DNA of 64,000 nt from Meiothermus sp. GTDB taxonomy: Bacteria; Deinococcota; Deinococci; Deinococcales; Thermaceae. Positions 1 to 9,226 of the stretch are shown in pieces. Below the pieces are notes generated by a model. The model saw only the letters and a list, made by a program, of their open reading frames with translations, had not been told where the DNA came from and searched no databases. Within the stretch, counting starts at the first letter, position 1. Every line of letters begins with the position of its first letter. Made by a program: the position numbers and the translations under genes. The stretch covers positions 407,501 through 471,500 of the forward strand of contig NZ_BPIK01000001.1 in assembly GCF_026004075.1 (NCBI RefSeq), written 5' to 3'.

Positions 1-1
1 A

Positions 2-679
2 TTACAGGAGGCCGTCCGGATAGGTTCCTGGCGCAGCTTGCTTACACCAGGCCAGGCCCAACCCGACTGGGCGAGTAAGCCAGTCTGGATTTTTCCTGCG
101 AATAAGCGGGCCCGTCGGCTCGAGGGCCTGAATCCGGTGATAGCTGAAGCATTGATTGGGCGCTATAGCAAGCCGGGGGCGCTGGTGGTTGACCCCATGG
201 CGGGTGCGGGCACGGTGGTGAAAAAAGCCCTGGAGATGGGGCGCCAAGCCTGGGGTAGCGACATTGCCGGAGATGGCCGGCTGGTAAGAAAAATGGATAT
301 TGCCGGCCTGGTAAGCGCCATCGGAGAAGAAGTGGCCGACCTGCTGGTGCTACACCCTCCTACATTTGCCTGGTTTGTTCGCAAGGTGTTTGATCCCAGC
401 GTGCACGATCACCCCGAAACCGACTACACCAACTGGCTTTCCCAGCACCTAGAACGCGCCCTGCCGGTACTCAAGCCGGGTGGCCGACTGATTCTAATCG
501 TGCGACCCGAGCACAAGCCCCGGCGGCTTATCCGGCAGGATGGACTTACACGCTGGGCCTTTGTGGCCCCGCTGGAACTCTTGCTAAGTGAGCACGAACT
601 CGAGCCCCTACACTACCACCTGGCCGTTTCGGAGGACGGAGTGGAGGACTGGAGTATTTTTGTGGGCCAGAAGCCCTGA
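2..679 (+). CDS. DNA methyltransferase-like protein, 5' partial
   Basis: The reading frame is open to the left edge of the window, so the true start is probably outside it; a TTG at 38 is the first possible start inside. The N-terminal half holds a SAM-binding motif of the N4/N6 DNA methylase type (DPMAGAGT, followed by a glycine and an acidic residue in GSDIAG). The substrate motif expected as DPPY or SPPY reads HPPTF. The C-terminal half (ALPVLKPGGRLILIV) matches the later strands of a Rossmann methyltransferase. It may methylate DNA or an RNA base; the target cannot be told from sequence. It is followed by a convergent gene at 796. Confidence 0.6.
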   Translation, partial: LQEAVRIGSWRSLLTPGQAQPDWASKPVWIFPANKRARRLEGLNPVIAEALIGRYSKPGALVVDPMAGAGTVVKKALEMGRQAWGSDIAGDGRLVRKMDIAGLVSAIGEEVADLLVLHPPTFAWFVRKVFDPSVHDHPETDYTNWLSQHLERALPVLKPGGRLILIVRPEHKPRRLIRQDGLTRWAFVAPLELLLSEHELEPLHYHLAVSEDGVEDWSIFVGQKP

Positions 680-795
680 ACTGGATTTCCCACAAATAAA
701 CTGTATTCGATACCGATTTGCTCATACGCCGTTTCAGTACGGTACGCTGTGCCAGGTAACCGTGCAACTGCTCCAATGTCTTGAACAAGGCTGCA

Positions 796-1590
796 CTAGG
801 GCACCCTGCTAGTACGCACCACGAATTTCCACTGAACGGGGTATTCCATGTCGGGGTCGGGATAGGTGGCTTCCACCCATCTGGCCAACTCGGCCACTGA
901 GGGCCTAAAAACATCCTCGGGAACGTTCCAGGTAAAGGAATAGATGCGCTCCAGCAGCATCTCGAGGCTGGTACGGGGGCTGCGCGGTTCGACCCATTCG
1001 GCTACTATTCGAACCCTGGGATCGAGGCCGAGCCGAACCAGCTCCTGTTCTACCTCTGCCAGGCGAGCCTGATGACGACCTCGTATCAGCGGGTAGCCCA
1101 TGCCGGCCAGAATTTCCTTCCACTTTTGCTGGATACGACAGTCCTCGCTTTCGCCGTCGGACTGATCCCAGCCTTCAAACAAGAACCCGCCTTGGCGCAA
1201 CACCCGCAGGCTTTCGTGTAGGGCTTGCTGCCAGTTGTCGACCAGGTGCCAGAAATGCACTGCAATCACCGCGTGGAGGCTACCCCGTTCGAAGGGTAGC
1301 TCACGGGCATCGGCTTCGATCAGGCGGGCTTTGCGGGCTACCCCGGCCACCTTTTGCCGCAAGACCTCGAGCATGGCCGGGTTATTGTCCAGGGCGATAT
1401 AGCGATAGCCCCGCGCGATAATCGGGACTGCGATTCGACCTGTCCCTGCTCCAATTTCCAAAAACAAGGGGTCGCGGAACAGCTTCTCAACGGGCGCGGT
1501 GATGGCGGTAGCGATGCGTCCGGAAACCTCGGGTGGATGATACCGCGTCCGGTCGTAGGTAAAAGCTACCCGACTGAAATGAGAAGTCAT
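796..1590 (-). CDS. class I SAM-dependent methyltransferase
   Basis: This 264-residue protein has the class I methyltransferase order: motif I LEIGAGTGR near residue 44, an acidic residue after beta-2 (ALDNNP), EADARELPF as motif II/III, and a later HFWHLV segment. The family transfers a methyl group from SAM to a small molecule or macromolecule; no substrate is indicated. The frame is open 40 codons further upstream, but the ATG at 1590 is chosen because the methyltransferase fold starts right after it (TSHFSRVAFTYD) and the upstream residues look non-coding. An AT-rich stretch with TATCAT lies about 10 bases upstream and could be its promoter. It faces the partial methylase gene convergently. 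Confidence 0.75.
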   Translation of the reverse strand: MTSHFSRVAFTYDRTRYHPPEVSGRIATAITAPVEKLFRDPLFLEIGAGTGRIAVPIIARGYRYIALDNNPAMLEVLRQKVAGVARKARLIEADARELPFERGSLHAVIAVHFWHLVDNWQQALHESLRVLRQGGFLFEGWDQSDGESEDCRIQQKWKEILAGMGYPLIRGRHQARLAEVEQELVRLGLDPRVRIVAEWVEPRSPRTSLEMLLERIYSFTWNVPEDVFRPSVAELARWVEATYPDPDMEYPVQWKFVVRTSRVP

Positions 1591-1795
1591 GCTCGGCTTT
1601 ATGATAGCAACGAAGTATAAATTTGCAAATTTACCCCGAAAAAGTCGGCTCGAGTGTGGATAGCTCGGTGAGGCGTAAACTTCACTATGGCCAAAGTTTT
1701 TTTGCCCCACGACCTGGCGGGTGCTCTGCGAGACGGCTCCCTGTTATGTGATCAATGCGAACGGCCAGCCCTCATAAAGCCCTCGGCGCGGTTTG

Positions 1796-1801
1796 TATAA
1801 T
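1796..1801 (+). promoter_or_regulatory. -10 hexamer of leaderless PASTA gene
   Basis: A perfect TATAAT ends five bases before the GTG at 1807, so the transcript would begin at or next to the start codon with no room for a Shine-Dalgarno site. No good -35 box is visible. Confidence 0.6.
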
Positions 1802-1806
1802 CGCTT

Positions 1807-3441
1807 GTGGTGTCGCTACTGGACGATAAGTTTACCATTCTGACCGAAGAGCCGGCCCATGGCTTTGTACGCCCTTATTGGGTGCAAACACTGGAGGGGC
1901 TTAAAGGCCAGTTGTATTGGTTTGAAGTGCATAGCCCGGAGGCCCGCACTGCTTTTCACCGCTACAAGAATGCTATTCGCCGACTCGAAGGCCAGGGCTT
2001 TTTGCCCTCAGGGGTACTGGTCTCGGCCAATCCGGGGCGTTACTATGCCTTCTGGCCCGAGCAGCCCAAGATAGCCCTCAAATCTCGGCGGCTCAAGCCG
2101 ATTTTGGAGGCTCTCGAGCCCTTCGGCTACCAGGAAAGCGACCTCGAGGCCACCGAAGTAAATGGACGACCCCTGGTGGGGAAGCTGCGTCCCCAGATCG
2201 CTGGCACAAGCCGCCCCGATCTGGCCTCTGCCCTTCCTCCAACTCCCCAAGCCACTCCCGTCCAAGAGCCCTCGACCAAAGTTGAGATGCCCCGCAAATC
2301 CAGCCCACCCCACCCCACCCACCCGGGAGCCAAAGCTCGTGCCGAGCAGCATGTTCTGCGTGCAAACTGGCTCGGCTGGCTTCCGGGCTTGCTGATGTTG
2401 GCGTTGGGCGGTATGGCGCTCTGGCAAGCTGCCAACCACTACCTGAATCCGCCGCAATACGTGTTGCCCGATCTGGTGGGTAAAACTCCCCGGCAGGCCT
2501 TGGAGGCGGTACGTGCCTATGGCCTCAAGGTGGAGTTTGCCGAGGGTAGCGACGTTTCGCTGCCCAAAGATCAGATTCTGGAGCAGACTCCTGACCCCGG
2601 CACCCGTGTCAAACCGGGCCGACGGCTCGAGCTGGTGATCAACAAACCCCGCTTTGGCAGCGTACCTACCGTAAGCGGGCGCTCGCTCGAGGATGCCCGC
2701 CAGGCCCTCGAGGCCGCCGGCTACCGCGTCGCCGGTATTACCCGCATCGCCTCGGGCGACACCGCCGATACCGTTCTGTCCAGCATTCCCCGCGAGGGCC
2801 AGCCCCTGCGCCCCGGCGAGGGGGTACGGCTTCTGGTCTCCACCGGAACCCGCCCGCCGGTGCGCGAGACCCTGCTGCCCGACCTAACCGGCCTGACCGA
2901 GGAGGAGGCCCGTTACATCCTTACGGTGGCCGAACTCCAGGCCCAGGTGGTGCGGGTAGCCTCGGGCGCACCCGACGGGCTGGTGGTGGGGCAGGAGCCC
3001 GGCCCCGGCGTGGTGCTGCCGCGCGAGACCGTGGTGCGCGTTGTGGTGGCCGCCCAGCCGGTGGCCACCCTCCCCAAAGCCGCCCCCTTCGCCCCCCCGC
3101 GCCTAGAACCACCCCCACCGCCCGAGCCCGCACCAACCCCCATCCCCGAACCAACACCAACCCCCACGCCGGCACCCACCAACCCAGACGTAAACCAGCC
3201 CACCCCGCCCCCGGCTCCTACCGGGCCGCAAGAGCGCCGGGTCAACGTGAGCTACACCCTGCCGGAAGACATCCCCAACGCGGTAGTGGTTATCACCGTG
3301 CAGGACGAGGTACTGGTCAATACGGTGTTTGAGGGGCCGGTGCAGCAGCCCTGGAGCTTTAGCCAGGAGATTGTGGTGCGCGGCAGCGCGGTGCTGCGGG
3401 TGGTGGTCAACGGGCAGCAGGTGCTGGAAAGCCCCTTATGA
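1807..3441 (+). CDS. PASTA-domain membrane protein with kinase-like N-terminus
   Basis: The protein has 544 residues. Residues 1-120 vaguely follow the N-lobe of a PknB-type Ser/Thr kinase (strand-rich, ending in YYAFWP) but lack the ATP-binding glycine loop, the catalytic loop and DFG. A transmembrane helix lies near 187-207. Three PASTA repeats follow at about 217-280, 281-347 and 355-418. A proline-rich spacer (about 419-475) leads to a small C-terminal beta domain. PASTA domains bind peptidoglycan or muropeptides, so the C-terminal part should face the cell envelope. The start GTG sits five bases after a TATAAT, consistent with a leaderless mRNA. The stop overlaps the start of the next gene (ATGA), indicating co-translation with the YraN-family gene. 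Confidence 0.8.
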   Translation: MVSLLDDKFTILTEEPAHGFVRPYWVQTLEGLKGQLYWFEVHSPEARTAFHRYKNAIRRLEGQGFLPSGVLVSANPGRYYAFWPEQPKIALKSRRLKPILEALEPFGYQESDLEATEVNGRPLVGKLRPQIAGTSRPDLASALPPTPQATPVQEPSTKVEMPRKSSPPHPTHPGAKARAEQHVLRANWLGWLPGLLMLALGGMALWQAANHYLNPPQYVLPDLVGKTPRQALEAVRAYGLKVEFAEGSDVSLPKDQILEQTPDPGTRVKPGRRLELVINKPRFGSVPTVSGRSLEDARQALEAAGYRVAGITRIASGDTADTVLSSIPREGQPLRPGEGVRLLVSTGTRPPVRETLLPDLTGLTEEEARYILTVAELQAQVVRVASGAPDGLVVGQEPGPGVVLPRETVVRVVVAAQPVATLPKAAPFAPPRLEPPPPPEPAPTPIPEPTPTPTPAPTNPDVNQPTPPPAPTGPQERRVNVSYTLPEDIPNAVVVITVQDEVLVNTVFEGPVQQPWSFSQEIVVRGSAVLRVVVNGQQVLESPL

Positions 3442-3764
3442 AGGGGGCCTGGGCCGAGGCCCTGGCCTGCCAGCATCTACAGGCCAAGGGCTATGTGTTG
3501 CTGGGGCAGAACAAGCGCACCCCTTTTGGCGAGATTGATCTCTGGATGCAGGACGGCCCCACCTATGTGGCGGTCGAGGTCAAGCAGCGCCGCAGCGAGG
3601 CCTTTGGCACCCCCCTCGAGGCCCTTACCCCCGCCAAGTACCGGCGCATCTACCAGTCGGTGGTTTACCTGCTGGGCCGGGACGACCTACCGGTGCGCCT
3701 CGAGGCCGTCCTGGTCTACGGCACGCCCCGACAGCACCGCCTCGAGCACCTCCGCCTTGATTAA
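3438..3764 (+). CDS. YraN/UPF0102 family endonuclease-like protein
   Basis: The 108-residue product matches the UPF0102 (YraN) family: an N-terminal [16 protein letters not shown] helix, then [10 protein letters not shown] with the E-x-D of the nuclease-like core, and [10 protein letters not shown] carrying the (D/E)-x-K motif. The family has a Holliday-junction-resolvase-like fold, but its cellular role is unsettled. The start ATG overlaps the stop of the PASTA gene, so the two are translationally coupled. Length is typical of the family. Confidence 0.88.
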   Translation: MKGAWAEALACQHLQAKGYVLLGQNKRTPFGEIDLWMQDGPTYVAVEVKQRRSEAFGTPLEALTPAKYRRIYQSVVYLLGRDDLPVRLEAVLVYGTPRQHRLEHLRLD

Positions 3765-3799
3765 GGCACGGCCGCCCGGCTCGCCCTATACTGGCTTCT

Positions 3800-4324
3800 A
3801 TGCTGGGCAAGTTAATCAAAAAACTGCGGGCGCTTCACCGGGGCCCTGCGCTGCCCGCACCATCGCCTGAACAAACCATCCAAGCCCACCGCATCTGGCT
3901 GTACCTGAACCAGGCCAGCCTTTCGCGTCCCCGGCTCACCCCGCCCGTGCCCCTTTCGGCCCGTACGGCCCTCGAGCTTTTCCTGCAGTGGCAGGGCCGG
4001 AAGCCCGTAGCGCTGCTGGAGGTCGGGTTCATCCGCCTGAAGGATCGCAAAGCCCTGACGCTCTGCCACCCCGGCCCCCTGAAGCCGGGCCGGAGCCTGC
4101 ACCTGCAATACGACGGCCTCGAGCTGGCCGCCCGCCTGGGCTACGGCGAGGCGCTGGCCCCCTACGTGCGCACCGCCGAGGGTCGGCTGTACTACGAGCA
4201 GCCCTTCGTCTTCGAGGCCGAGCTGGCCGCGGTGGCAGTGCCGCTCAAACCCCGGCCCCAAACCCTGCAGGGCCGGGCCCAACCCCTGGGCGAACCTACA
4301 GTCAGCAGGCGCTTCAGGCCGTAA
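3800..4324 (+). CDS. hypothetical protein, 174 aa
   Basis: I do not recognise this protein. It is soluble, basic at the N-terminus (LGKLIKKLRALHRG) and has no signal peptide, membrane segment or catalytic motif that I can identify. Its middle part (residues 50-130) looks like alternating beta strands, and the C-terminal tail is proline- and arginine-rich. A TATACT hexamer ends seven bases before the ATG, so the gene probably has its own promoter and a leaderless mRNA. It lies between the YraN-family gene and a UbiD decarboxylase gene, which begins 11 bases after its stop, so the decarboxylase may be co-transcribed. Confidence 0.6.
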   Translation: MLGKLIKKLRALHRGPALPAPSPEQTIQAHRIWLYLNQASLSRPRLTPPVPLSARTALELFLQWQGRKPVALLEVGFIRLKDRKALTLCHPGPLKPGRSLHLQYDGLELAARLGYGEALAPYVRTAEGRLYYEQPFVFEAELAAVAVPLKPRPQTLQGRAQPLGEPTVSRRFRP

Positions 4325-4334
4325 TCTGGACTGG

Positions 4335-6140
4335 ATGTACAAGAACCTCCAGGCCTTCATTCACGAACTCGAGCGCCGCCAGGAGCTCGTTCGCATCAAG
4401 GAACCGGTCTCCTGCGAGCTGGAAATCACCGAGATTGCCGACCGCATGGTCAAGTCGGGCGGCCCGGCCCTGCTGTTTGAAAATGTAGAGGGGCGCGACT
4501 TCCCGGTTTTCATCGGGGGTTTTGGCACCGCCGAGCGCACCGCGCGGGCCATGGGCGTGAAAAGCCTGGACGACCTGGCGGTGCGGGTAGCCAACCTGAT
4601 GAACCTCAACCCCGGCAAGGGCGGCCTCAAGGCGGCCTTCGCTATGCTGCCCAAGCTGCGGGAACTCAAGGGCTTCTTCCCCAAAAAAGTGCGCGGCGGG
4701 CCGGTGCAGGAGGTGGTCTGGCGGGGCGACCAGGTAGACCTCTTCCGAATTCCCATCCTCAAGTGCTGGCCCCTGGACGGCGGCCCCTATATCACGCTGC
4801 CGCTGGTGATCTCCAAAGACCCGGAAACGGGCGAGCTTAACCTGGGCATGTACCGGATGCAGGTGCTGGACAAGCAGTCCACCGCCATGCACTGGCAACT
4901 GCACAAGGTGGGTCGGCGGCACTACGACAAAGCCAAAAAACTGGGGAAGCGGCTGGAAGTGGCGGTGGCCCTGGGCGGCGACCCCATCCTGACCTACGCT
5001 GCCACCGCCCCTGTGCCCCCCATTCCGGGCGTCAACGAGTTCAACCTGGCGGGGTTCTTGCGGGGCCAGCCGGTCGAGCTGACCCGCGGTGTCACGGTAG
5101 ACCTGCCGGTGCCCGCCGAGGCCGAGTTCGTGCTCGAGGGCTACATCGACCCCGCCGAAGACCTGGTGGTGGAGGGGCCTTTCGGCGACCACACCGGCTT
5201 TTACACCCTGGAAGACCTCTACCCCCGCTTCCACCTCACCGCCATCACCCACCGCAAAAACGCCGTCTACCCGGCCACCATCGTGGGCCGCCCGCCCATG
5301 GAGGACGCCTACCTGATCGAGGCCTCCGAACGGCTCTTTCTGCCCGCGGCCCAGCTCATCCTGCCGGAGATCCACGACTACCACATGCCGCCCGCCGGGG
5401 TGGCCCACAACTGGGTCAACGTGAGCATCGAGAAGCGCTACCCCGGCCAGGCCTACAAGGTGGCCAACGGCCTGTTTGGGCTGGGCCAGATGATGTTTGC
5501 CAAGGTGATCGTGGTGCTGGATGCGGGCGCTCCTTTGAAGGGGCCCGAGGCCCTGCAAAAAGCCCTCGAGCACGCCGTGCCGGGGCGCGACACCCTCATC
5601 TCGCGCGGCCCCATTGACGTGCTCGACCATTCCTCCCGCGCCATGGGCTACGGGGGCAAGCTGATTGTGGACGGTACGGCCAAGCTCGAGGAAGAAGGCG
5701 GCGCCCTGCCCTTTACCCTCCGGGCCCACCCTAGCCTGCCGGGTATTCCGGGGGTGCGGCAGAAGCAACTGCCGGGCATCTGGATGGTCACCTTCGAGAA
5801 AACCCGCCCCCACCAGGCCAAAGAGCTTGCCGAGCGCCTGCTGGTAGCCCCCCACAGCGCGGGCATTCGGCTGATGCTCCTGACCGATGCCGACACCCAC
5901 CTCGAGTTCGACGAGGTGATGTGGGCAGTGCTCAACAACATTGACCCCGAGCGCGACGCCTGGGTGTTGCCGGGGGTGGAGGGCCCGGTGCTGGTGCTGG
6001 ACGGCACCCGCAAGCTGGCCGAGGAGGGCTTTACCCGCCGCTGGCCGCCCAAAATCGTGATGGCGCCCGAGATCGTGCGCCGGGTAGACGAGCGCTGGAA
6101 CCGCCTGGGGCTGCCCCCGTTGCCGCCTAGAGCCTGCTAA
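4335..6140 (+). CDS. UbiD-family decarboxylase, C-terminus altered by IS insertion
   Basis: This 601-residue protein belongs to the UbiD family of prenylated-FMN-dependent (de)carboxylases. Conserved segments include [13 protein letters not shown] and the following [20 protein letters not shown] region, typical of UbiD proteins that act on aromatic acids. In organisms with the futalosine menaquinone pathway, which Thermus has, a long UbiD homologue (MqnL) decarboxylates 1,4-dihydroxy-6-naphthoate; that is a plausible but unproven role here. The last three codons (Arg-Ala-Cys, stop) come from the IS at 6130. Joining the flanks across the IS gives a natural ending of Lys-Asp-Thr-Pro-Val-Gly-Gln-Ser and a stop at 7020-7022, so the insertion only swaps a short tail and the enzyme is probably still active. 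Confidence 0.88.
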   Translation: MYKNLQAFIHELERRQELVRIKEPVSCELEITEIADRMVKSGGPALLFENVEGRDFPVFIGGFGTAERTARAMGVKSLDDLAVRVANLMNLNPGKGGLKAAFAMLPKLRELKGFFPKKVRGGPVQEVVWRGDQVDLFRIPILKCWPLDGGPYITLPLVISKDPETGELNLGMYRMQVLDKQSTAMHWQLHKVGRRHYDKAKKLGKRLEVAVALGGDPILTYAATAPVPPIPGVNEFNLAGFLRGQPVELTRGVTVDLPVPAEAEFVLEGYIDPAEDLVVEGPFGDHTGFYTLEDLYPRFHLTAITHRKNAVYPATIVGRPPMEDAYLIEASERLFLPAAQLILPEIHDYHMPPAGVAHNWVNVSIEKRYPGQAYKVANGLFGLGQMMFAKVIVVLDAGAPLKGPEALQKALEHAVPGRDTLISRGPIDVLDHSSRAMGYGGKLIVDGTAKLEEEGGALPFTLRAHPSLPGIPGVRQKQLPGIWMVTFEKTRPHQAKELAERLLVAPHSAGIRLMLLTDADTHLEFDEVMWAVLNNIDPERDAWVLPGVEGPVLVLDGTRKLAEEGFTRRWPPKIVMAPEIVRRVDERWNRLGLPPLPPRAC

Positions 6141-6994
6141 CTAGCTGTTCGTAAAAGCTCCACAGTTTTCGCTGTCATCAGAATCGAAAAAGCCAACCAG
6201 TGCCAACCTCGCAAGGTCTCAGCCAGCCGCTCATAGTCTCGCGCCAGCCTGCGAAACCGGGATGTCCAGGCAAACGAACGTTCCACCACCCAACGCTTCG
6301 GCAGCAGCACGAATCCTCGTTTGGCCCCTTCCACCTTGACCACACACAGGGCGATGCCTTCCGCCTCTGCCGCTTGTGCCGCTTCCTCCCCAGTGTAACC
6401 CTGATCCACAAAGGCCACTTCCACCTGCTCCCCCGTCACTTCCTGCACCTGTTGACTGAGGGCTCCCACCTGGGCCCGTTCCTGTTCACTGGCCGCCGTT
6501 ACTACCAGGGCCAGCAGATGCCCCAGGGTATCTACCGCCAGGTGAACTTTGCTTCCCTTGCGTCGTTTGTACCCATCGTATCCGGCCCGCTCCCCACTTT
6601 GCGGGGTGGACTGTAGGGTGCGAGCATCGTAGATGGCAGCGCTGGGATGGGCGGCTTTGCCCTGGAGCATTCGCAGGGTCATGCGCAGGTCGTGTACCAG
6701 GTCTTCGAAGACCCCCCGGTTCATCCAGCGGTAGGCTTGCGCCTGAACGATATGGGGGGGTGGGAAGTCGTGGGGCAGGTAGTCCCACTGAGCACCGGTT
6801 CGAACCATCCAGCGCAGGGCGTTGAACACTTCGCGCAGGTCGTACTTGCGCTGGGGTGCTTCCAGCGGGGCGAGGGTCAAATAGGGCAGCACCAGAGCCC
6901 ATTCCTCATCACGGACGTCCGATGGGTAAGCACGGCGGTTCATGCTCTAAACATAACTGCAGTGCCTGATTTGGGTAAGGTGGTTTGTAGATTC
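6130..6994 (-). mobile_element. IS5-family-like insertion sequence, copy 1
   Basis: This 865-bp element is repeated at 23096-23960 in the opposite orientation. Its ends are imperfect inverted repeats (GAATCTACAAACCACC at one end, GAGCCTGCTAACTAGC at the other). A TA dinucleotide flanks it on both sides (6128-6129 and 6995-6996), as expected for IS427-type members of the IS5 family. The bases CT before and GG after are also shared by both copies, so either the target is CTTAGG-like or the element is slightly longer and makes no target duplication. It carries one transposase gene and sits at the very end of the UbiD gene. Confidence 0.9.
6137..6943 (-). CDS. DDE transposase of IS copy 1
   Basis: The 268-residue transposase of the 865-bp IS begins [15 protein letters not shown], the N-terminal signature of small IS5-family transposases. 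The catalytic triad can be placed at D in IYDARTLQ, D in [10 protein letters not shown] and E in [10 protein letters not shown], the last with the family's R(x)nY-type spacing ([10 protein letters not shown]). It is one uninterrupted frame, so the copy is probably able to transpose. The protein is identical to that of copy 2 at 23147-23953. Confidence 0.93.
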   Translation of the reverse strand: MNRRAYPSDVRDEEWALVLPYLTLAPLEAPQRKYDLREVFNALRWMVRTGAQWDYLPHDFPPPHIVQAQAYRWMNRGVFEDLVHDLRMTLRMLQGKAAHPSAAIYDARTLQSTPQSGERAGYDGYKRRKGSKVHLAVDTLGHLLALVVTAASEQERAQVGALSQQVQEVTGEQVEVAFVDQGYTGEEAAQAAEAEGIALCVVKVEGAKRGFVLLPKRWVVERSFAWTSRFRRLARDYERLAETLRGWHWLAFSILMTAKTVELLRTAS

Positions 6995-7067
6995 TAAGGA
7001 TACCCCGGTCGGCCAGTCCTGAGGCAAATAACCCAGCAGCCCCGCTGCTCGCCGATATGCTCGAGGC

Positions 7068-7496
7068 ATGAAGACCCTTTTGCTTGGCTTGCTGCTCCTG
7101 CTGGGCGCTCCGGCCCTGGCCCAGACCCTGGTCGAGGTGACCACGGTGGCGGCCATCGCCTCCAGCCTGGATGCCAGTGTGCGCTTTCCCTCGGGCTCCT
7201 TCAAGGCCGGGCGCGGCAGCGAGGCCATTGTAGCCCGCATCCCCGATGCCAGCCGGTTCAACCTGGAGGTCTACGCGGCCAGGGGCGTGGCGGCCCGGCT
7301 GCAACCCGGTTTCGTTCAGCAGATTCTGACCAGCTTTGCGGCCTCCGGCTACTTCGTGGAGAATCAGCAGGAAACCCAGGTAGCGGGTGAGGTGCGCACC
7401 CGCTACAACCTGCGGGACGAGGCTGGCAGGGCCGCCATTCTGTTTGTGGTACGCAAGGGCGACGAACTGGTCTTTGCCTTTGGCAAGGCGAAATAG
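7068..7496 (+). CDS. small secreted protein, unknown function
   Basis: The 142-residue product starts with a clear signal peptide (KTLLLGLLLLLGAPALAQ, cleavage after ALAQ or ALA) and is otherwise a soluble alpha/beta protein with no cysteines and no motif that I recognise. It is likely periplasmic or secreted. A TATGCT hexamer ends six bases before the ATG, indicating a leaderless promoter. It lies just downstream of IS copy 1; before that insertion it would have followed the UbiD gene by about 45 bases. The next gene begins a few bases after its stop and is probably in the same operon. Confidence 0.65.
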   Translation: MKTLLLGLLLLLGAPALAQTLVEVTTVAAIASSLDASVRFPSGSFKAGRGSEAIVARIPDASRFNLEVYAARGVAARLQPGFVQQILTSFAASGYFVENQQETQVAGEVRTRYNLRDEAGRAAILFVVRKGDELVFAFGKAK

Positions 7497-7505
7497 GGGA
7501 TGGGG

Positions 7506-7763
7506 ATGAGCCGGCGTTGGCGGTGGTCGGCGCTTGAGGCCCAGATACCCCTGCCGGAACTGCCCGCCTTCCACCGGGCTTTTCTCAAGCTGCACCGGCC
7601 CGAACTGGCCGCCGAGACCCTCCCGCTGCGGCGGGTGCAGCAGTACGTAAGCCAGACACTGCACCTGCTGGAGAAAGAAGGCAAGGCCTGGTCCGTGGAA
7701 GGAGATTTCGAGCTCGAGCTGGACTGCATTCCTTTGCCCTACCGCCGACAATTATCCGATTGA
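7506..7763 (+). CDS. hypothetical protein, about 85 aa
   Basis: This small basic protein (SRRWRWSALEAQIPLPELPAF and so on) is not recognised. It appears mostly helical and soluble, with no signal peptide or metal-binding motif. Two in-frame ATGs compete as the start, at 7500 and 7506; the purine-rich GGGGATGGGG just upstream fits the second better. It follows the secreted protein gene with only a few bases between, so the two are probably one transcript. It ends 72 bases before hemC. Confidence 0.5.
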   Translation: MSRRWRWSALEAQIPLPELPAFHRAFLKLHRPELAAETLPLRRVQQYVSQTLHLLEKEGKAWSVEGDFELELDCIPLPYRRQLSD

Positions 7764-7835
7764 ACCTTTAATGTCGAGCCTGGCTCAGGTGCTGCATACC
7801 ACAGCCGGCAATTTCCGGCTAATATATTGGGCGTT

Positions 7836-8729
7836 ATGCGCGTTATCGTAATAGGGGCACGGGCGAGCCTGCTGGCGCAAGCCCAGACCCGCTGGGTGGT
7901 GGAACGCCTCAAAGAGAACTGGCCCGAGACCGAGTTCAAAATACGCACCATACAGTCGAAGCACACTTCGGAGCAAAGCGCAGCCGAAGCCTTGCGACAG
8001 GCACTTGGCAAGCGGGAAGTGGATATTGCCGTGTATTCGCTCAAACACCTGCCCACCCAGGAAGCACCGGGGATTCGCCTGGTGGCCGTGCCCAAGCGCG
8101 TGGAGCCGCGCGAGGCCCTGGTCGGGCGCAGCGCCAAGCGCCTGGAAGATCTGCCCAAGGGGGCTATCGTGGGGGTCAACAGCCTGCGGCGCAAGGCCCA
8201 GTTGCTGGCCTACCGCCCCGACCTGAGCCTGCACGACCTCGAGGGCGACGTAGACGACCGCCTCAGCGCCCTCGGAACCGGCGAGTACGATGCAGTGATT
8301 ATTGGAGCAGCCAGCCTGCTGCGGCTGGACTTGAGAAACCGCATTGACCAGCTCATAGACCCCGAAATTGTGCTGCCCGCACCCGGTCAGGGGGCGCTGG
8401 GCCTCGAGGTGCGCCAGGGCGACGACTGGGCCGAGGAACTGGCCTATAGCCTGAACCACCGGGCCTCTTTCGCGCGGACGGCTGCCGAGCGGGCCTTCTT
8501 GAAGGCCCTGGGCGCGGGCGACGAGTGCGCCGCTGCTGCGCTGGCTACCCTCGAGGGCGACGACACCCTGCTGCTGCAAGGGGTGGTGGCCTCGCCCGAT
8601 GGCCGCGAACTCATCCGGGCCGAGATTGAGGGCGACGCCGAAGAAGCCGCCGAGCTGGGCCACGACCTGGCCCAGGACTTGCTGGCCGAAGGCGGGCGGG
8701 AGTTGCTGGGCACGGTGCAGGCGCGATAA
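7836..8729 (+). CDS. hemC: hydroxymethylbilane synthase (porphobilinogen deaminase)
   Basis: The enzyme joins four porphobilinogen molecules into hydroxymethylbilane in tetrapyrrole (heme/cobalamin) synthesis in the cytoplasm. The 297-residue protein starts [18 protein letters not shown], the usual HemC N-terminus, and carries the conserved stretch [16 protein letters not shown] (the Ser-x-Arg-Arg motif) and [15 protein letters not shown]. The dipyrromethane-cofactor cysteine is most likely the one in AGDECAAAA, although the usual sequence after it is not conserved. The ATG at 7836 is chosen over the TTG at 7827 because a TATATT hexamer ends seven bases before it and would overlap the upstream codon. 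Confidence 0.93.
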   Translation: MRVIVIGARASLLAQAQTRWVVERLKENWPETEFKIRTIQSKHTSEQSAAEALRQALGKREVDIAVYSLKHLPTQEAPGIRLVAVPKRVEPREALVGRSAKRLEDLPKGAIVGVNSLRRKAQLLAYRPDLSLHDLEGDVDDRLSALGTGEYDAVIIGAASLLRLDLRNRIDQLIDPEIVLPAPGQGALGLEVRQGDDWAEELAYSLNHRASFARTAAERAFLKALGAGDECAAAALATLEGDDTLLLQGVVASPDGRELIRAEIEGDAEEAAELGHDLAQDLLAEGGRELLGTVQAR

Positions 8730-8827
8730 GCGTGTACTTTGCCCACCACCCCACTTTCCCGCTGTCGTTTTGCGGTAAACTTGAGATAAATAGTCGGGAT
8801 TGCTCCGGCTAAACATGGTTGGCAAAT

Positions 8828-9226
8828 ATGGGAATGAAACGACTCACCAAGCAGCGCAAGGCCGTGCTCGAGGTGGTTCGTAGTGCCAAGGGCCACCACC
8901 CCGACGCTGCTTGGGTCTACGCCGAAGTGCGCAAGCAGGTGCCCAGCATCAGCCTGGGCACGGTGTACCGCACCCTGGACGCCCTCACCGAGGAGGGCTA
9001 TCTGGTGCCCCTGGCCCGACCCGGAGAGGCCCTGCGCTACGAGGCCAACCTGGACGGCCACCTGCACATGGTCTGCCGCAGGTGCAACCGCTTCTTCGAC
9101 ATCGTGCACCCGCTGCCCGACCTGCTGAGCGAGGTCAAGGCCAAGTACCCCGCCTTTGCAATCGAAGACGTGCAGGTGGAGTACCAGGGCCTCTGTCCGG
9201 CCTGCCAGGCTGCTACTGCAAAATAA
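8828..9226 (+). CDS. Fur/PerR-family metalloregulator
   Basis: This protein of about 132 residues has the Fur-family layout: a winged helix (LTKQRKAVLEVV, ISLGTVYRTLDALTEEGY) and a dimerisation domain with the metal-site motif DGHLHMVCRRC. A second CxxC (CPAC) near the C-terminus forms the structural zinc site. Such proteins repress iron-uptake, zinc-uptake or peroxide-defence genes; which applies is not decidable here. ATGs at 8828 and 8834 are both possible starts. It follows hemC by about 100 bases and its last 14 bases overlap the 3' end of the convergent hydrolase gene. Confidence 0.9.
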   Translation: MGMKRLTKQRKAVLEVVRSAKGHHPDAAWVYAEVRKQVPSISLGTVYRTLDALTEEGYLVPLARPGEALRYEANLDGHLHMVCRRCNRFFDIVHPLPDLLSEVKAKYPAFAIEDVQVEYQGLCPACQAATAK

